From the NCBI RefSeq assembly GCF_007197735.1, contig NZ_CP041637.1, positions 3,815,001 to 3,879,000 of the forward strand: a stretch of 64,000 nucleotides of DNA. The letters are read 5' to 3'. The notes beneath the pieces are model-generated. The model searched no databases, was not told the origin of the DNA, and was given only the letters and a program-made list of their open reading frames with translations. Below, piece by piece: positions 52,074-62,200 of the stretch (its first letter is position 1; the number at the start of each line of letters is the position of its first letter). The position numbers were made by a program, and so were the translations under genes. This DNA is from Formosa sediminum. GTDB taxonomy: Bacteria; Bacteroidota; Bacteroidia; Flavobacteriales; Flavobacteriaceae.

Positions 52074-53633
52074 ATGAAAAAACCTTTTATGCTTGCAAGT
52101 ATTGCCGCAATTGCACTTAGCTGCGGTAGCTCTCAAGACACAACTTCTACGCAACAAAATATTGCAATACCTAAAGATGTTAATTTTTATGCTGAAGGCA
52201 TTACTGCTGCCGAACTAAAATCAGATTTAATGCAATACGCATCTGATGAATTTGAAGGCCGTGAAACGGGGCAACCTGGTCAGAAAAAAGCTGTAGAATT
52301 TTTAAAACAACGTTATATAGATCTAGGTATTCCTGCTGCAAAAACAGATGGCAATTATTTTCAAGAAGTACCTCTAGAGGTTATTAAAACACCAGAAGTA
52401 ACATTAAAAGTAAATAATACAAACTTTGAATTAATTTCAGATTTTGTATCTATTTTACCAAGTCAATCTGGAACTATCAACACCACAGATATGACCTATG
52501 TAGGCTACGGCATCGAAACCGAAACTTATTCTGATTATACCGGATTAGATCTTAAAGGAAAAGTAGTTTTGTTTAAAGCCGGTGAGCCCCAAAAGGAAGA
52601 TGGAACTTATCTATTAAGCGGTACAAAAGAGGCTAGCAAATGGTCTAATTTTAGACAAGAGTTTGCATTAAAAAGAGATATTGCCAGAGCAAAAGGTGCA
52701 AAAGCAGTATTATTTTATGCACCAGAAATTTACAATATAGCTGCTAACAGATATGGAAAATCTAGAGGCAGAATGAGTTTACAAACTAATGAAGAAACTT
52801 TATTTTATTTTATTATAAACACCAAATTAGCCGAAACTATTTTACCTAGTATTGCTAAAGATACCCACCAGCAAAACATACAAACAAAGTTTAATTTAGA
52901 ATACAAAAAAATTAGTGAAAATTTTAATTCTGAAAACGTAGCTGCATTTATTAAAGGTACAGAAAAGCCTAATGAAGTTATTGTAGTTTCTGCACACTTA
53001 GACCATGAAGGCATTAAGAATGGAGAAGTTTATAACGGAGCAGACGATGACGGCTCAGGAACGGTGGCCTTATTAGAACTTGCAGAAGCGTTTAAAGCTG
53101 CTAAAACCGAAGGTCAAGGTCCAAAACGATCAATTTTGTTTTTACATGTTACCGGAGAAGAAAAAGGATTGTTAGGTTCAAGCTATTATGCAGATTACGA
53201 TCCTATTATTCCTTTAGACGAAACAATGGTTGATTTAAATATTGATATGATTGGTAGAACAGATCCCAATCGTAAAAGTGACAACAGAAATTACATATAT
53301 TTAATTGGAAGTGACAAACTAAGCACAGAATTACACACTATATCTGAAGATGTAAACAAGTCTTGTTGTAATATTGAACTAGACTATACATTTAACGATG
53401 ATAACGACCCTAATCGTTTCTATTACCGTTCAGACCATTACAATTTTGCAAAGAATAATATTCCGGTGATTTTTTACTTTAACGGAACCCACGCTGATTA
53501 CCACAAACCAACAGACACTCCTGATAAAATTCAGTATGATTTGTTAGAAAACAGAACCCGATTGGTATTTTATACCGCTTGGGAATTAGCTAATCGTGAA
53601 CATAAAATTATTGCAGATAAAGCTTCTAATTAA
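52074..53633 (+). CDS. M28 family zinc aminopeptidase-like lipoprotein with inserted PA domain
   Basis: A 519-residue lipoprotein with lipobox IALSCGSS. N-terminal segment DLMQYASDEFEGRETGQPGQ matches its neighbour (DAFEGRATGTIGQ). About 150-160 extra residues near 115-275 form a protease-associated domain (YVGYGIETETYSDYTGLDLKGKVVLF and AKGAKAVLFYAP). The M28 core is intact: SAHLDHEG, NGADDDGSGT, TGEEKGLLGS, NIDMIGRTDP and GTHADYHKPTDT. The shared motifs and tandem order show duplication, with the PA domain lost in one or gained in the other. A terminator follows. Confidence 0.93.
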   Translation: MKKPFMLASIAAIALSCGSSQDTTSTQQNIAIPKDVNFYAEGITAAELKSDLMQYASDEFEGRETGQPGQKKAVEFLKQRYIDLGIPAAKTDGNYFQEVPLEVIKTPEVTLKVNNTNFELISDFVSILPSQSGTINTTDMTYVGYGIETETYSDYTGLDLKGKVVLFKAGEPQKEDGTYLLSGTKEASKWSNFRQEFALKRDIARAKGAKAVLFYAPEIYNIAANRYGKSRGRMSLQTNEETLFYFIINTKLAETILPSIAKDTHQQNIQTKFNLEYKKISENFNSENVAAFIKGTEKPNEVIVVSAHLDHEGIKNGEVYNGADDDGSGTVALLELAEAFKAAKTEGQGPKRSILFLHVTGEEKGLLGSSYYADYDPIIPLDETMVDLNIDMIGRTDPNRKSDNRNYIYLIGSDKLSTELHTISEDVNKSCCNIELDYTFNDDNDPNRFYYRSDHYNFAKNNIPVIFYFNGTHADYHKPTDTPDKIQYDLLENRTRLVFYTAWELANREHKIIADKASN

Positions 53634-53659
53634 TTTAAAAAAAGTAAAATCCTAAACAA

Positions 53660-53700
53660 AAAAAATCCTTCAACTCTAATTAAGTTGAAGGATTTTTTTG
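53660..53700. terminator. Bidirectional terminator between convergent genes
   Basis: A perfect 13-bp stem AAATCCTTCAACT / AGTTGAAGGATTT (53663-53675 with 53683-53695) has a seven-base loop and A/T tracts on both sides. It serves the M28 gene on the plus strand and the DsbD-like gene on the minus strand. Confidence 0.92.
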
Positions 53701-53725
53701 TTTATAAGAAAACCCTACTATCACT

Positions 53726-54172
53726 TTATTTTATATCAAACTCAAGTTCTATTTCTGTTGGAGGTAAACATCTTGAATCGTCGCAAACCATAAACTCTAC
53801 AACTCCATTTACTTTAAATGGAACATCGCCTCTAACTTTAATTCGTTGTTTAAAGTTCGCTTTATCTTCAAAAAATTTAATTTTCATTTCAAAAACAGGA
53901 TCATCAATAATATGTCCTTCCTCTTCTTGAGTATTCCCTTTTTTTAAATAATTTTTATCCCCTTTAAAGGTAAATGTTGTAGGTATAGGGCCATTTTCTG
54001 GCACATTTTGTGAATATAAATGCCACCCTTTATCTATACTAGCTGTAGCAATTAATTCATATTCTGTTTCAGAAATTTTATTTACAGATGTGTTCCATTT
54101 TACAGGTTCTAAGATTTGAGAGTTTACAGTTCCTGATACAATTAAAACAAAAAGTAAAAGTATTTTTTTCAT
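53726..54172 (-). CDS. DsbD alpha-domain-like periplasmic protein
   Basis: A 148-residue exported protein with signal peptide MKKILLLFVLIVSGTVNSQ. The rest matches the N-terminal (alpha) domain of the disulfide reductase DsbD: ASIDKGWHLYSQNVPENGPIPTTFTF near 45-70 and VEFMVCDDSRCLPPTEIELEF near 125-145, where the two Cys of the CDDSRC motif are the redox pair. The membrane and thioredoxin domains of full DsbD are absent. It should pass electrons to periplasmic substrates from a partner encoded elsewhere. It is monocistronic here. Confidence 0.85.
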   Translation of the reverse strand: MKKILLLFVLIVSGTVNSQILEPVKWNTSVNKISETEYELIATASIDKGWHLYSQNVPENGPIPTTFTFKGDKNYLKKGNTQEEEGHIIDDPVFEMKIKFFEDKANFKQRIKVRGDVPFKVNGVVEFMVCDDSRCLPPTEIELEFDIK

Positions 54173-54342
54173 AATTAGGTTATTTTAGCTTTTATAATTT
54201 ATAATTCCTTACCGCCCAAATATATCTGTTTATTTTGTATTAATTAGAGTTAATAATTAAAGTTATAAAACTTTTAACATATTATTTATATCACATTATT
54301 TTGAAAATAAAAAGAGCTAAATTTTATAAATTAAGAAGAATA

Positions 54343-54873
54343 TTAAAATATCTTTATACCTAACCCAATTTGTATATTGCTATTTTTAGCTTCTAAAACC
54401 TGTTCATCATCATACACATTTGTTACCCCATAAACATATCTTACATCCACATAAAAATCATCAAAAAAGACGTATTCTACACCTGCAACCCCCGAAAACA
54501 TTAAATTGTTAAAACCATCTTCATATTCGTGTACCTTAAGCCCTAATTGTGGTCCTAAACCTACAGATAATTGTTCCGTAATTGCATATTTAGCAAAAAC
54601 AGGAAGGTTTAAATAATCTAACCTAAGCGATTCTTTTTTAGCACCTTCTGCTGAAAACTGGATTTCTGGAGCTAAAGAAAATTTATCTGTAATACCGTAT
54701 TGTGCTGTAAATCCAACTACAAAGCCATTTCTATGAGCGTTACCTGAAGGAACTTCAGAATCGTAATCTAAATTAGAGATATTCATTCCGGCTCTTACCC
54801 CGAATAAATCAAATTGAGCAAAACTAGTAGTTGTTGCTAATATAGTTAAAACTAAAAAGGTAATTTTTTTCAT
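54343..54873 (-). CDS. Outer membrane beta-barrel protein (PorT/OmpA-barrel type)
   Basis: A 176-residue protein with signal peptide MKKITFLVLTILATTTSFAQ and a small beta-barrel pattern: FGVRAGMNISNLDYD, GFVVGFTAQYGITDKFSLAPEIQFSAEG, LNLPVFAKYAITEQLSVGLGPQLGL and YVDVRYVYGVTNV, ending with a strand terminated by F. This is the common PorT-like barrel of Bacteroidota. No specific role can be given. It lies alone between the DsbD-like gene and the polyphosphate genes. Confidence 0.85.
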   Translation of the reverse strand: MKKITFLVLTILATTTSFAQFDLFGVRAGMNISNLDYDSEVPSGNAHRNGFVVGFTAQYGITDKFSLAPEIQFSAEGAKKESLRLDYLNLPVFAKYAITEQLSVGLGPQLGLKVHEYEDGFNNLMFSGVAGVEYVFFDDFYVDVRYVYGVTNVYDDEQVLEAKNSNIQIGLGIKIF

Positions 54874-54971
54874 ATTGATAGATTTTGATGCTAAGTTAAA
54901 ATTAATACAATCACTTTAATATAATTTTAGATAATTGTAATAAAAAAAAGGATAAAATACATATTTTATCG

Positions 54972-55880
54972 CTATACTAATTTTTTACTTGAAACGGTTT
55001 CATAATATAAACTTTTTATAATACCGTCACTTAATCCTATTTTTGGAACATATAAATCCTTTGCTCCACTCCACTTCATAGCAGATAAATAAATTCGAGC
55101 AGCAGGAATAATAACATCTGCTCTATCTTGATTTAAATCTAACTCAGTAATACGTTCTTCGTAAGAATAGGATTGTAAAATATTATAATACGACGTTAAA
55201 TAAAAAAATGTTAACGGCTTTCCTACTGCTTTTCCTGAAATCTTAAATATTTTATTAATATTTCCTCCAGAACCTATTAAATCGATTTTATCATACTTTG
55301 TAGTATGCGTCTTAATCCAATTTTCAAGTTCATTCCAAGTCTCTCGTTTTACCATATCGTTTAGCAATCTAACTGTACCTATTTTAAAAGACCTAGATAT
55401 TTCTGTTTTTCCGTGATCTATTACAGTAAATTCTGTACTTCCACCACCAACATCTACATATAGATAGGTTTTATTTGGATTTATATAGGCATTTAAATCT
55501 GTGGCTGCAATAATTGCAGCTTCTTCATCACCTTCAATAATATCTATATTAATATCCGATTTATCTTGTATGCTTTTAACAACCTCTGGTCCATTTTTAG
55601 CTTCACGCATTGCAGAAGTTGCACAGGCTTTATATTTTTCTACATTATGAGATTTCATTAATAATTTAAACGCATGCATAGTATCTATCATACGTTTAAT
55701 ATTATTTTCAGAAATTCGTTGTTCTAAAAAAACATCTGCTCCTAATCGAATAGGCACACGTACTAGAGAACTTTTTTTAAACTTTGTTGGTTTTCCTTCT
55801 TCTTCAATAATATTAGCAATTAATAATCTTACGGCATTAGATCCTATATCGATTGCTGCATATTTTTTTATTGTAAGCAT
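54972..55880 (-). CDS. Exopolyphosphatase / guanosine pentaphosphatase (Ppx/GppA family)
   Basis: A 302-residue protein of the short Ppx/GppA form, an ASKHA-fold phosphatase. DIGSNAVRLLIANI at residues 10-23 and YVDVGGGSTEFTVID near 140 are the two phosphate-binding loops. CATSAMREAKNG near 85 and GSGGNINKIFK near 200 are also conserved. It removes terminal phosphates from polyphosphate, and some members from pppGpp. It starts one base after polyphosphate kinase ends, which supports the polyphosphate substrate. Confidence 0.92.
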   Translation of the reverse strand: MLTIKKYAAIDIGSNAVRLLIANIIEEEGKPTKFKKSSLVRVPIRLGADVFLEQRISENNIKRMIDTMHAFKLLMKSHNVEKYKACATSAMREAKNGPEVVKSIQDKSDINIDIIEGDEEAAIIAATDLNAYINPNKTYLYVDVGGGSTEFTVIDHGKTEISRSFKIGTVRLLNDMVKRETWNELENWIKTHTTKYDKIDLIGSGGNINKIFKISGKAVGKPLTFFYLTSYYNILQSYSYEERITELDLNQDRADVIIPAARIYLSAMKWSGAKDLYVPKIGLSDGIIKSLYYETVSSKKLV

Positions 55881-55881
55881 A

Positions 55882-57945
55882 TTAATTTTTTAACTTATTT
55901 AGATAGTATTCGTAGGTTGCAAATTGCGATCTAACTTTTGTTTTTTTGTTTTTTTTATGTTCGTTATTTTGAGCTAAGTTTAAAATTCTTGCTTTAACAT
56001 TATCACTCCAACAAATATTAAAAGTATCTAACAGTTCTTGTTTAATTTCTTCATCATAAATTGGGCAAGTTACTTCTACTCTATTTTCAATATTTCTTGT
56101 CATCCAATCTGCCGAAGAAATAAAAATTTTAGGATTTCCGCCATTACCAAAGACGTAAAGTCTAGTATGTTCTAAAAACTTATCGACTATACTTATTACT
56201 TCAATATTTTCACTCATACCTTCAATCCCAGGTACCAAACAACACAGTCCTCTAACTATCATCTGTATTTTTACTCCAGCTCTACTTGCTTCATATAATT
56301 TATCTACCATTTTATAGCTAGATATACTATTCATCTTTAGTTTTATACTTGCAGGTTTACCTAGTTTAACATTAACAATTTCTGCATCTATTAATTTAAA
56401 TAATGCTTTTTGTGTATAATGTGGGGAGGTAATGATATGTTTATATCTGAATATTAAATAATTTGTTTCAAAAAAACTAAAAACTTTGTTAATATCTTTA
56501 AGAATTTTTTGATTGGCTGTAAATAATGTATAGTCTGTATATATTTTAGCTGTAGATTCGTTAAAATTCCCCGTACTTATAATACCGTAACGTTTTATTT
56601 TTTTATTTTCTTCGCGTTCAATCACACACATTTTACTGTGAACTTTTAGTCCTTGAACGCCAAAAATTAAATTTATTCCTTCAATTTCCATTTGTTCTGC
56701 GTAAGCAATATTTGCTTGCTCATCAAAACGTGCTTGCAACTCTATTGAAACGGTTACGCGTTTACCATTTTTAGCAGCATTAATTAATGAACTTGCAATA
56801 TCCGAAATTTGAGCCAGTCTATAAATAGTTATTTTAATGGTTTTAACCTGCGGATCTAATGCCGCTTCCCTTAAAAATTTAACAACATAAGAGAATGTAT
56901 GATAAGGAGCATAAAGCAAATAATCCTTTTTAGCAATTAGCGGAAATATACTTTGTTCTAAACTTAATCCTTTTACAGGTAAAGGTTCAATTTTATCGTA
57001 AAGTAAATCGGTACGACCTAAACTTGGAAACCCCATATAATCACGTCGGTTATGATAACGTCCACCAGGAATTATACTATCTGATGGTTCTATATTCATT
57101 TTTTTCAACAAATAATCTAGGGTCTCTTTTTCTATCTGTTTATCGTATACAAATCTTACTGGTTCACCTATTTGTCTGTGTTTGACACTATCTGATAGTT
57201 TATCTATAAAACTTTTACTTAAATCGCTTTCAAAATCCAATTCACCATCCCGTGTAATTTTAATCATATGAGCCGAAATGGATTTATAATCGAAAATATT
57301 AAAAATATCATCCAAACAATAACGCAACAAGTCGTCTAACATAATAATGTAGTCTTTATTGTCTTCTCTTGGAAGCACAACAAAACGATCCATGTTTTTA
57401 GAAATTTCAATTAATGCATATTGGTGTTCACCCGTATTCATATGCATATTAACGGCAAGATAAGCAGCACTATCTTTTAATAGCGGGAGTTTTACTAAAT
57501 CATTCAAAATAATAGTCACTAAAGCAGGACTAATTTTCTGTATAAAATACTGTTTTATAAATTGGTGTTGAGAAGGAGATATTTGATTTTCATTAATAAT
57601 AAAAATATTTTCTTTTTTTAAATTATTATGAATATTATTAAGTATTTCTAAACTTTCTGCTTGTTGCTCTATTACAATTTTTGTAATAATTTCTAGAAGT
57701 TCACCTGCTTTAATACCTCCCAATTCACTTTTACCTGCTTTACCTGCTTGATCAATACGCTTTACTGTGGCATAACGTACTTTAAAGAATTCGTCTAAAT
57801 TATTTGAAAATATACCTAAAAAACGTAAACGCTCGATTAGGGGTACGTTTTTATCTTCAGCTTCTTGAAGCACTCTTGCGTTAAACTGAAGCCAACTAAT
57901 TTCTCTATTAATATATATGTTATTAGCTCTTTCGATTTTAATCAT
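55882..57945 (-). CDS. ppk1: Polyphosphate kinase 1
   Basis: A 687-residue enzyme of normal PPK1 length. The N-terminal domain has INREISWLQFNARVLQEAED, the head domain RFLGIFSNNLDEFFKVRYA, and DPQVKTIKITIYRLAQISDI marks the start of the C-terminal kinase part. The catalytic region GLKVHSKMCVIE near residue 432 has the histidine that is phosphorylated, GNFNESTAKIYTDYTLFTA near 465 follows, and FLEHTRLYVFGNGG near 590 has the second His. It makes polyphosphate from ATP. It is followed by Ppx and preceded, 91 bases upstream, by SixA. Confidence 0.95.
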   Translation of the reverse strand: MIKIERANNIYINREISWLQFNARVLQEAEDKNVPLIERLRFLGIFSNNLDEFFKVRYATVKRIDQAGKAGKSELGGIKAGELLEIITKIVIEQQAESLEILNNIHNNLKKENIFIINENQISPSQHQFIKQYFIQKISPALVTIILNDLVKLPLLKDSAAYLAVNMHMNTGEHQYALIEISKNMDRFVVLPREDNKDYIIMLDDLLRYCLDDIFNIFDYKSISAHMIKITRDGELDFESDLSKSFIDKLSDSVKHRQIGEPVRFVYDKQIEKETLDYLLKKMNIEPSDSIIPGGRYHNRRDYMGFPSLGRTDLLYDKIEPLPVKGLSLEQSIFPLIAKKDYLLYAPYHTFSYVVKFLREAALDPQVKTIKITIYRLAQISDIASSLINAAKNGKRVTVSIELQARFDEQANIAYAEQMEIEGINLIFGVQGLKVHSKMCVIEREENKKIKRYGIISTGNFNESTAKIYTDYTLFTANQKILKDINKVFSFFETNYLIFRYKHIITSPHYTQKALFKLIDAEIVNVKLGKPASIKLKMNSISSYKMVDKLYEASRAGVKIQMIVRGLCCLVPGIEGMSENIEVISIVDKFLEHTRLYVFGNGGNPKIFISSADWMTRNIENRVEVTCPIYDEEIKQELLDTFNICWSDNVKARILNLAQNNEHKKNKKTKVRSQFATYEYYLNKLKN

Positions 57946-58036
57946 TAAAGTACATTTTTATTTAGTTCATTCTTACAAAGATATTGTATTTACATTTTAA
58001 ACTTGTTTACAATATGTTATTATGTTATAAATTAAA

Positions 58037-58540
58037 TTATTTTAACGCCTTAGGAAATAACTTTAATTTTAAGTGTCCCGGAGCTAAATCACACCACCTA
58101 TCAATATTAAATTCTAAAACTACCAAACCGCTAGTTGGAACATTATCTACGAATTTATCTCCATAACTATTTACAAAATTGGTAAAGGCATTATTATGTC
58201 CAAATAAAAAAACTGTATCCATATTATCAGACAAATTTTTAATAAATAACACAAGTTTTTCTCCATTAAAATCATAAAGATCTTTAACAACCTCTATATT
58301 AACACTTGACTTATCAACAAAGTTATCAACAAAGTTATTAACAAAAATAACACACGTATCTAATGCCCGTTTTGCAGGACTTGTAAACACATTTTTTAGA
58401 GTAATTTTTGTTTTACTCTTAAAATGATCGCTAACTTTGATTGTATTAGAAGAACCTACTGGTTTTAAGGGCCTAAACATATCATCTACATCCTGTTTCC
58501 AAGATGATTTTCCATGCCTAACTAATATTATTGTTTTCAT
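58037..58540 (-). CDS. SixA-like phosphohistidine phosphatase
   Basis: A 167-residue protein of the histidine phosphatase superfamily. The catalytic motif ILVRHGKSSW at residues 5-14 holds the nucleophilic His, FTSPAKRALDTCVIF near 52-66 the second Arg, and VFLFGHNNAFTNFVN near 110-124 the general-acid His region. SixA removes phosphate from phosphohistidine proteins. Placement before ppk1 in the same direction, common in Bacteroidota, suggests a role in phosphate metabolism, but a direct link to polyphosphate is inference. A short in-frame repeat, FVDNFVDK, lies near residue 72. Confidence 0.88.
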   Translation of the reverse strand: MKTIILVRHGKSSWKQDVDDMFRPLKPVGSSNTIKVSDHFKSKTKITLKNVFTSPAKRALDTCVIFVNNFVDNFVDKSSVNIEVVKDLYDFNGEKLVLFIKNLSDNMDTVFLFGHNNAFTNFVNSYGDKFVDNVPTSGLVVLEFNIDRWCDLAPGHLKLKLFPKALK

Positions 58541-59254
58541 ATATTATTTTTTTAATTGGGGTTAAATAATTAGAATTGACACCTTTTAAATTAAACTAAT
58601 TAACAATTTATAACTAATTTTGAGATTAAAATAAATTTACTTTGTTAACAATTATTATAAAACTTAATCGTTAAAACGCATTTAAATCTGTTTAAAAACA
58701 TTCAACAAACACTTAATCGAAAAAAAGATCTATTTTAACATTATTTTTTGTTTTTCTAACTCTATGTGTCGTTTTTTGTAAGTAATAAGTATATAAAGAA
58801 TATGATCCCAAATCTAATTTCAACACCTAAAGCCATTTGTTTTGCTAGTCAAAATATTTCTAAAAACTTTACGTGCATTAAGTAGATTTTACTTCTAAAC
58901 CAAAAGTAAGGTCTAAATTGCTGTTGAAAAATATTTAGAATCAGTTCTTAAAAAATATATTAAAGCAAATCAATAAATTGTATATGATAAAAATTTACGC
59001 CTCAATATCACTTTTGTATTTTTCTTTTTATTATTTAAAACACAAATTTTTGCCTGACAAAAACTCTCATACTATACATTTTAGAAGTATGAAGTTAACA
59101 AAAAATTTAGTGCCCAACATACAAACATCACCTATTTAACTCACTTACAATACGTAAGCACACTAGTCATTATATAGAACCAGAAATAACTAAATATTTA
59201 CAAAGTTGTTAACCCATCACAGGCAGTATTAGGATAACTTAATCGATTCATGAA
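58541..59254. other. Intergenic region before the giant adhesin gene
   Basis: No gene was seen; stops are dense in all frames. It should contain the divergent promoters of sixA and the adhesin gene. No exact TAnnTTTG or ECF-type box pair was found. A start ATG at 59250 leads to an immediate stop (ATGAAATGA) and overlaps the real start at 59255. Confidence 0.5.
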
Positions 59255-62200
59255 ATGAAAAAATTTTACGCTACGAAATTTAAAAGTTATAAAAACATTA
59301 AACAGTATTCGCTGTTAGCATTAATGCTAATGGCTTTCAGTTTTTATAGCTATGGCCAAGTCATTAAACCATTTACACCAAGAGAAAACTCAACTGGTCA
59401 GTCTTTATATACCGTAAAAGGTGATTTTACAATTATAGGGAATAAAAATCTTACAACATTAGATCCTAATTTATCTAATGGCGAAATGATTTATGTAGAT
59501 GTCGATGGAGACAATACAACTCTTAACTCCTCTTCAGCTACTTTACAATTAAAAGATGATAACGGTGCAATTACAGATTGCTCTGATATTGTTTATGCAG
59601 GCTTATATTGGATTGGTCGTCCTGGTCCAGACGATGAGTTTACCGCTACCAATGGTACAATTACTAAAACTTTAAACAAAAGGCAGGTTTCTATAAGCGG
59701 TCCATCTAGTTCGTCTTATACAACAATTACAGCTGCTAGTGATGACATATACTATCCATCAGATATTTATTCTGATATGTTTATTGCATATTCTGATGTG
59801 ACAGATTATGTTAAACAAAACGGACCTGGAAATTATGATGTAGCAGACATTGCTCTATTAGAAGGTGTTGGTGGTAGTATTGGATACTTTGGAGGTTGGA
59901 GTATGGTTGTTATCTACGAAAACTCTACTATGAAGTCTCGTAATATTAGTACATATGACGGATATGCGTTTAGACGTTCTATAAACGATGCAGGGTTTTA
60001 TGGATCAGACTTTTTAAATTTAGATGTATCTAATCTAACTCCCGACAACTCTAATGAAGTAGCTGCACAAATAGGTGTTATGGCTGCAGAAGAAGATCTT
60101 ACATTGGCGTTTGATAGTTTTATACTGAATGGTACTTATTTAAGTCATTCTGGAAATTCGGAAACTAATTTTTTTAATTCGTCTATTACTGTAGGAGGCT
60201 CTCCTAGAAATCCAAATTTTGCAGATAACAATGGATTGGGATTAAGTAAATTTGATATCCCAACAGGAGTTATTGCACCTAATCAATCTACTTTAAATTT
60301 TGAATATACTTCCATTCAAGACAAGTACATAATATATAATTTAACATTCTCTGTAGAAGCACCTGCACCAGACATTGAGGCAGAAGTATCTATTACCGAC
60401 ATTAATGGGGTCACAAACACTTCTGAAACAACAACTGTAGAACCTGGTCAAGAAATTACTTATAAAGTAGATATAAAAAACTTTGGAACCGAGGCAGCAA
60501 CAAATAGCATCCTTTCTATCCCGGTACCATTCAATACAACTTATAAAGATTTAAGCATTTCGTCAACTGCGTATGCGCCTTTTACATCTTCAAATGCACC
60601 TATCTATAATGCAACCACGAACACTATAGATTGGGATTTAGGGGATTTACCTGAAGCAACTAGAACAGATGATTTATTAGCATCTTTTACATTTAAAGTT
60701 ACAGCAACAGACGACTGTAATGTGTTAGTTGTTGCCTGCGCACAATCTATTGCTTTAAATGGTACCATAACAGGATCTGGAGTTACATCTTCATATTTCT
60801 CAAAAAATTTAATTACGGGATACGATACTACTGTTGGTTGTATAGGCACACCTATAGATGCACCATTATTAACTTCAATCGTAAACACCAATTGTGCAAA
60901 TACTCCAATTGTACAAACTTTTGAATATTGTGAATCTACAATACCTTTTACAGATATTAGTTCAGCTTATCCTATTGGAACTAAATTCTATGATCAATAC
61001 CCTGTAAGTTCAAGTACTACAGAGTTTACAAGCACAAACACATTCCCTGGTACTTCAGGAGTAAGTACTTATTATGCTATACCAGCAAATACAGAAGATT
61101 GTTATTTTGAATTTACGATTAATGTAGACGCAATAACATCAATACCTACAGTAGATTCAGAACCAATAGAATATTGTTTAAATGAAACTGCTACGGCTTT
61201 AACGGCTACTCCAACAAACTCTGATTACATTCTTTATTATTATGAGAATAACGATCCAAATACAATAGGACAAACAAACTTAACACCAGACACAAGTGTA
61301 GCTGGTACATTTACATACTACGTAGCAGAAGGTACTACTGATGGTTGTTTAAGTGAAAATAAAGCTGAAATAACAATTATTGTTCATGATGTTTTAGACA
61401 TTACATCTGATATAGTTGATGCCACTTGTACACCTGGGGGTGATGGTTCTATAGATATAACTGTAACTGGTGGCTCTGGAAACTACTCTTATGCATGGAG
61501 TACTGGAGCAACTACTGAAGATATTACAGGACTTACAAACGGATCTTATACTGTAACTATCACCGATGAAACTACAGGATGTGATACAGCAACTAGTTTT
61601 AATGTCGAAGAAGACCTAACTATAGTTCCTATTATAACTGCACCTGAAAACTATGAATTAGAAGGTTGTAGTGAATCAAGCATTACAGATCTGGCGTTTA
61701 GCGCAACACCGGTATCAATTTCATTAGATCAATTACAAAATGCAATGGGAGGAAATGGTACTGCATCAGGGTTTAGCTCATTAACATACTCAGATGTTGT
61801 AGAGGCTAGTACATGCCCAGTTGTTGTAACCAGAACTTTCACTGCAACTAACGATTGTAACAACAGTGTTACTGCAACTCAAACTATTACTATAATAGAT
61901 ACAACAGCACCAGTAGTGCCAACTGCAAATATACCTGCAGATGTAACTATTGAATGTTCAGATCCATTACCTGCAATGATAGATTTAATAGCAATAGATG
62001 AATGTGATGGAAACATAGTTGCTTCAGGAGTTGATACAACAGACGATACTGATCCTTGTAATGTTATTGTAACCCGTACTTGGACATTTTCAGACAACTG
62101 TGGTAACGAAGATTCTGTCTCGCAAACTATAACCATTGTAGATACAACCGGACCAGAAATAAACGCTTCTAATTTATTACCTATTACAGTTTATTGTAAT

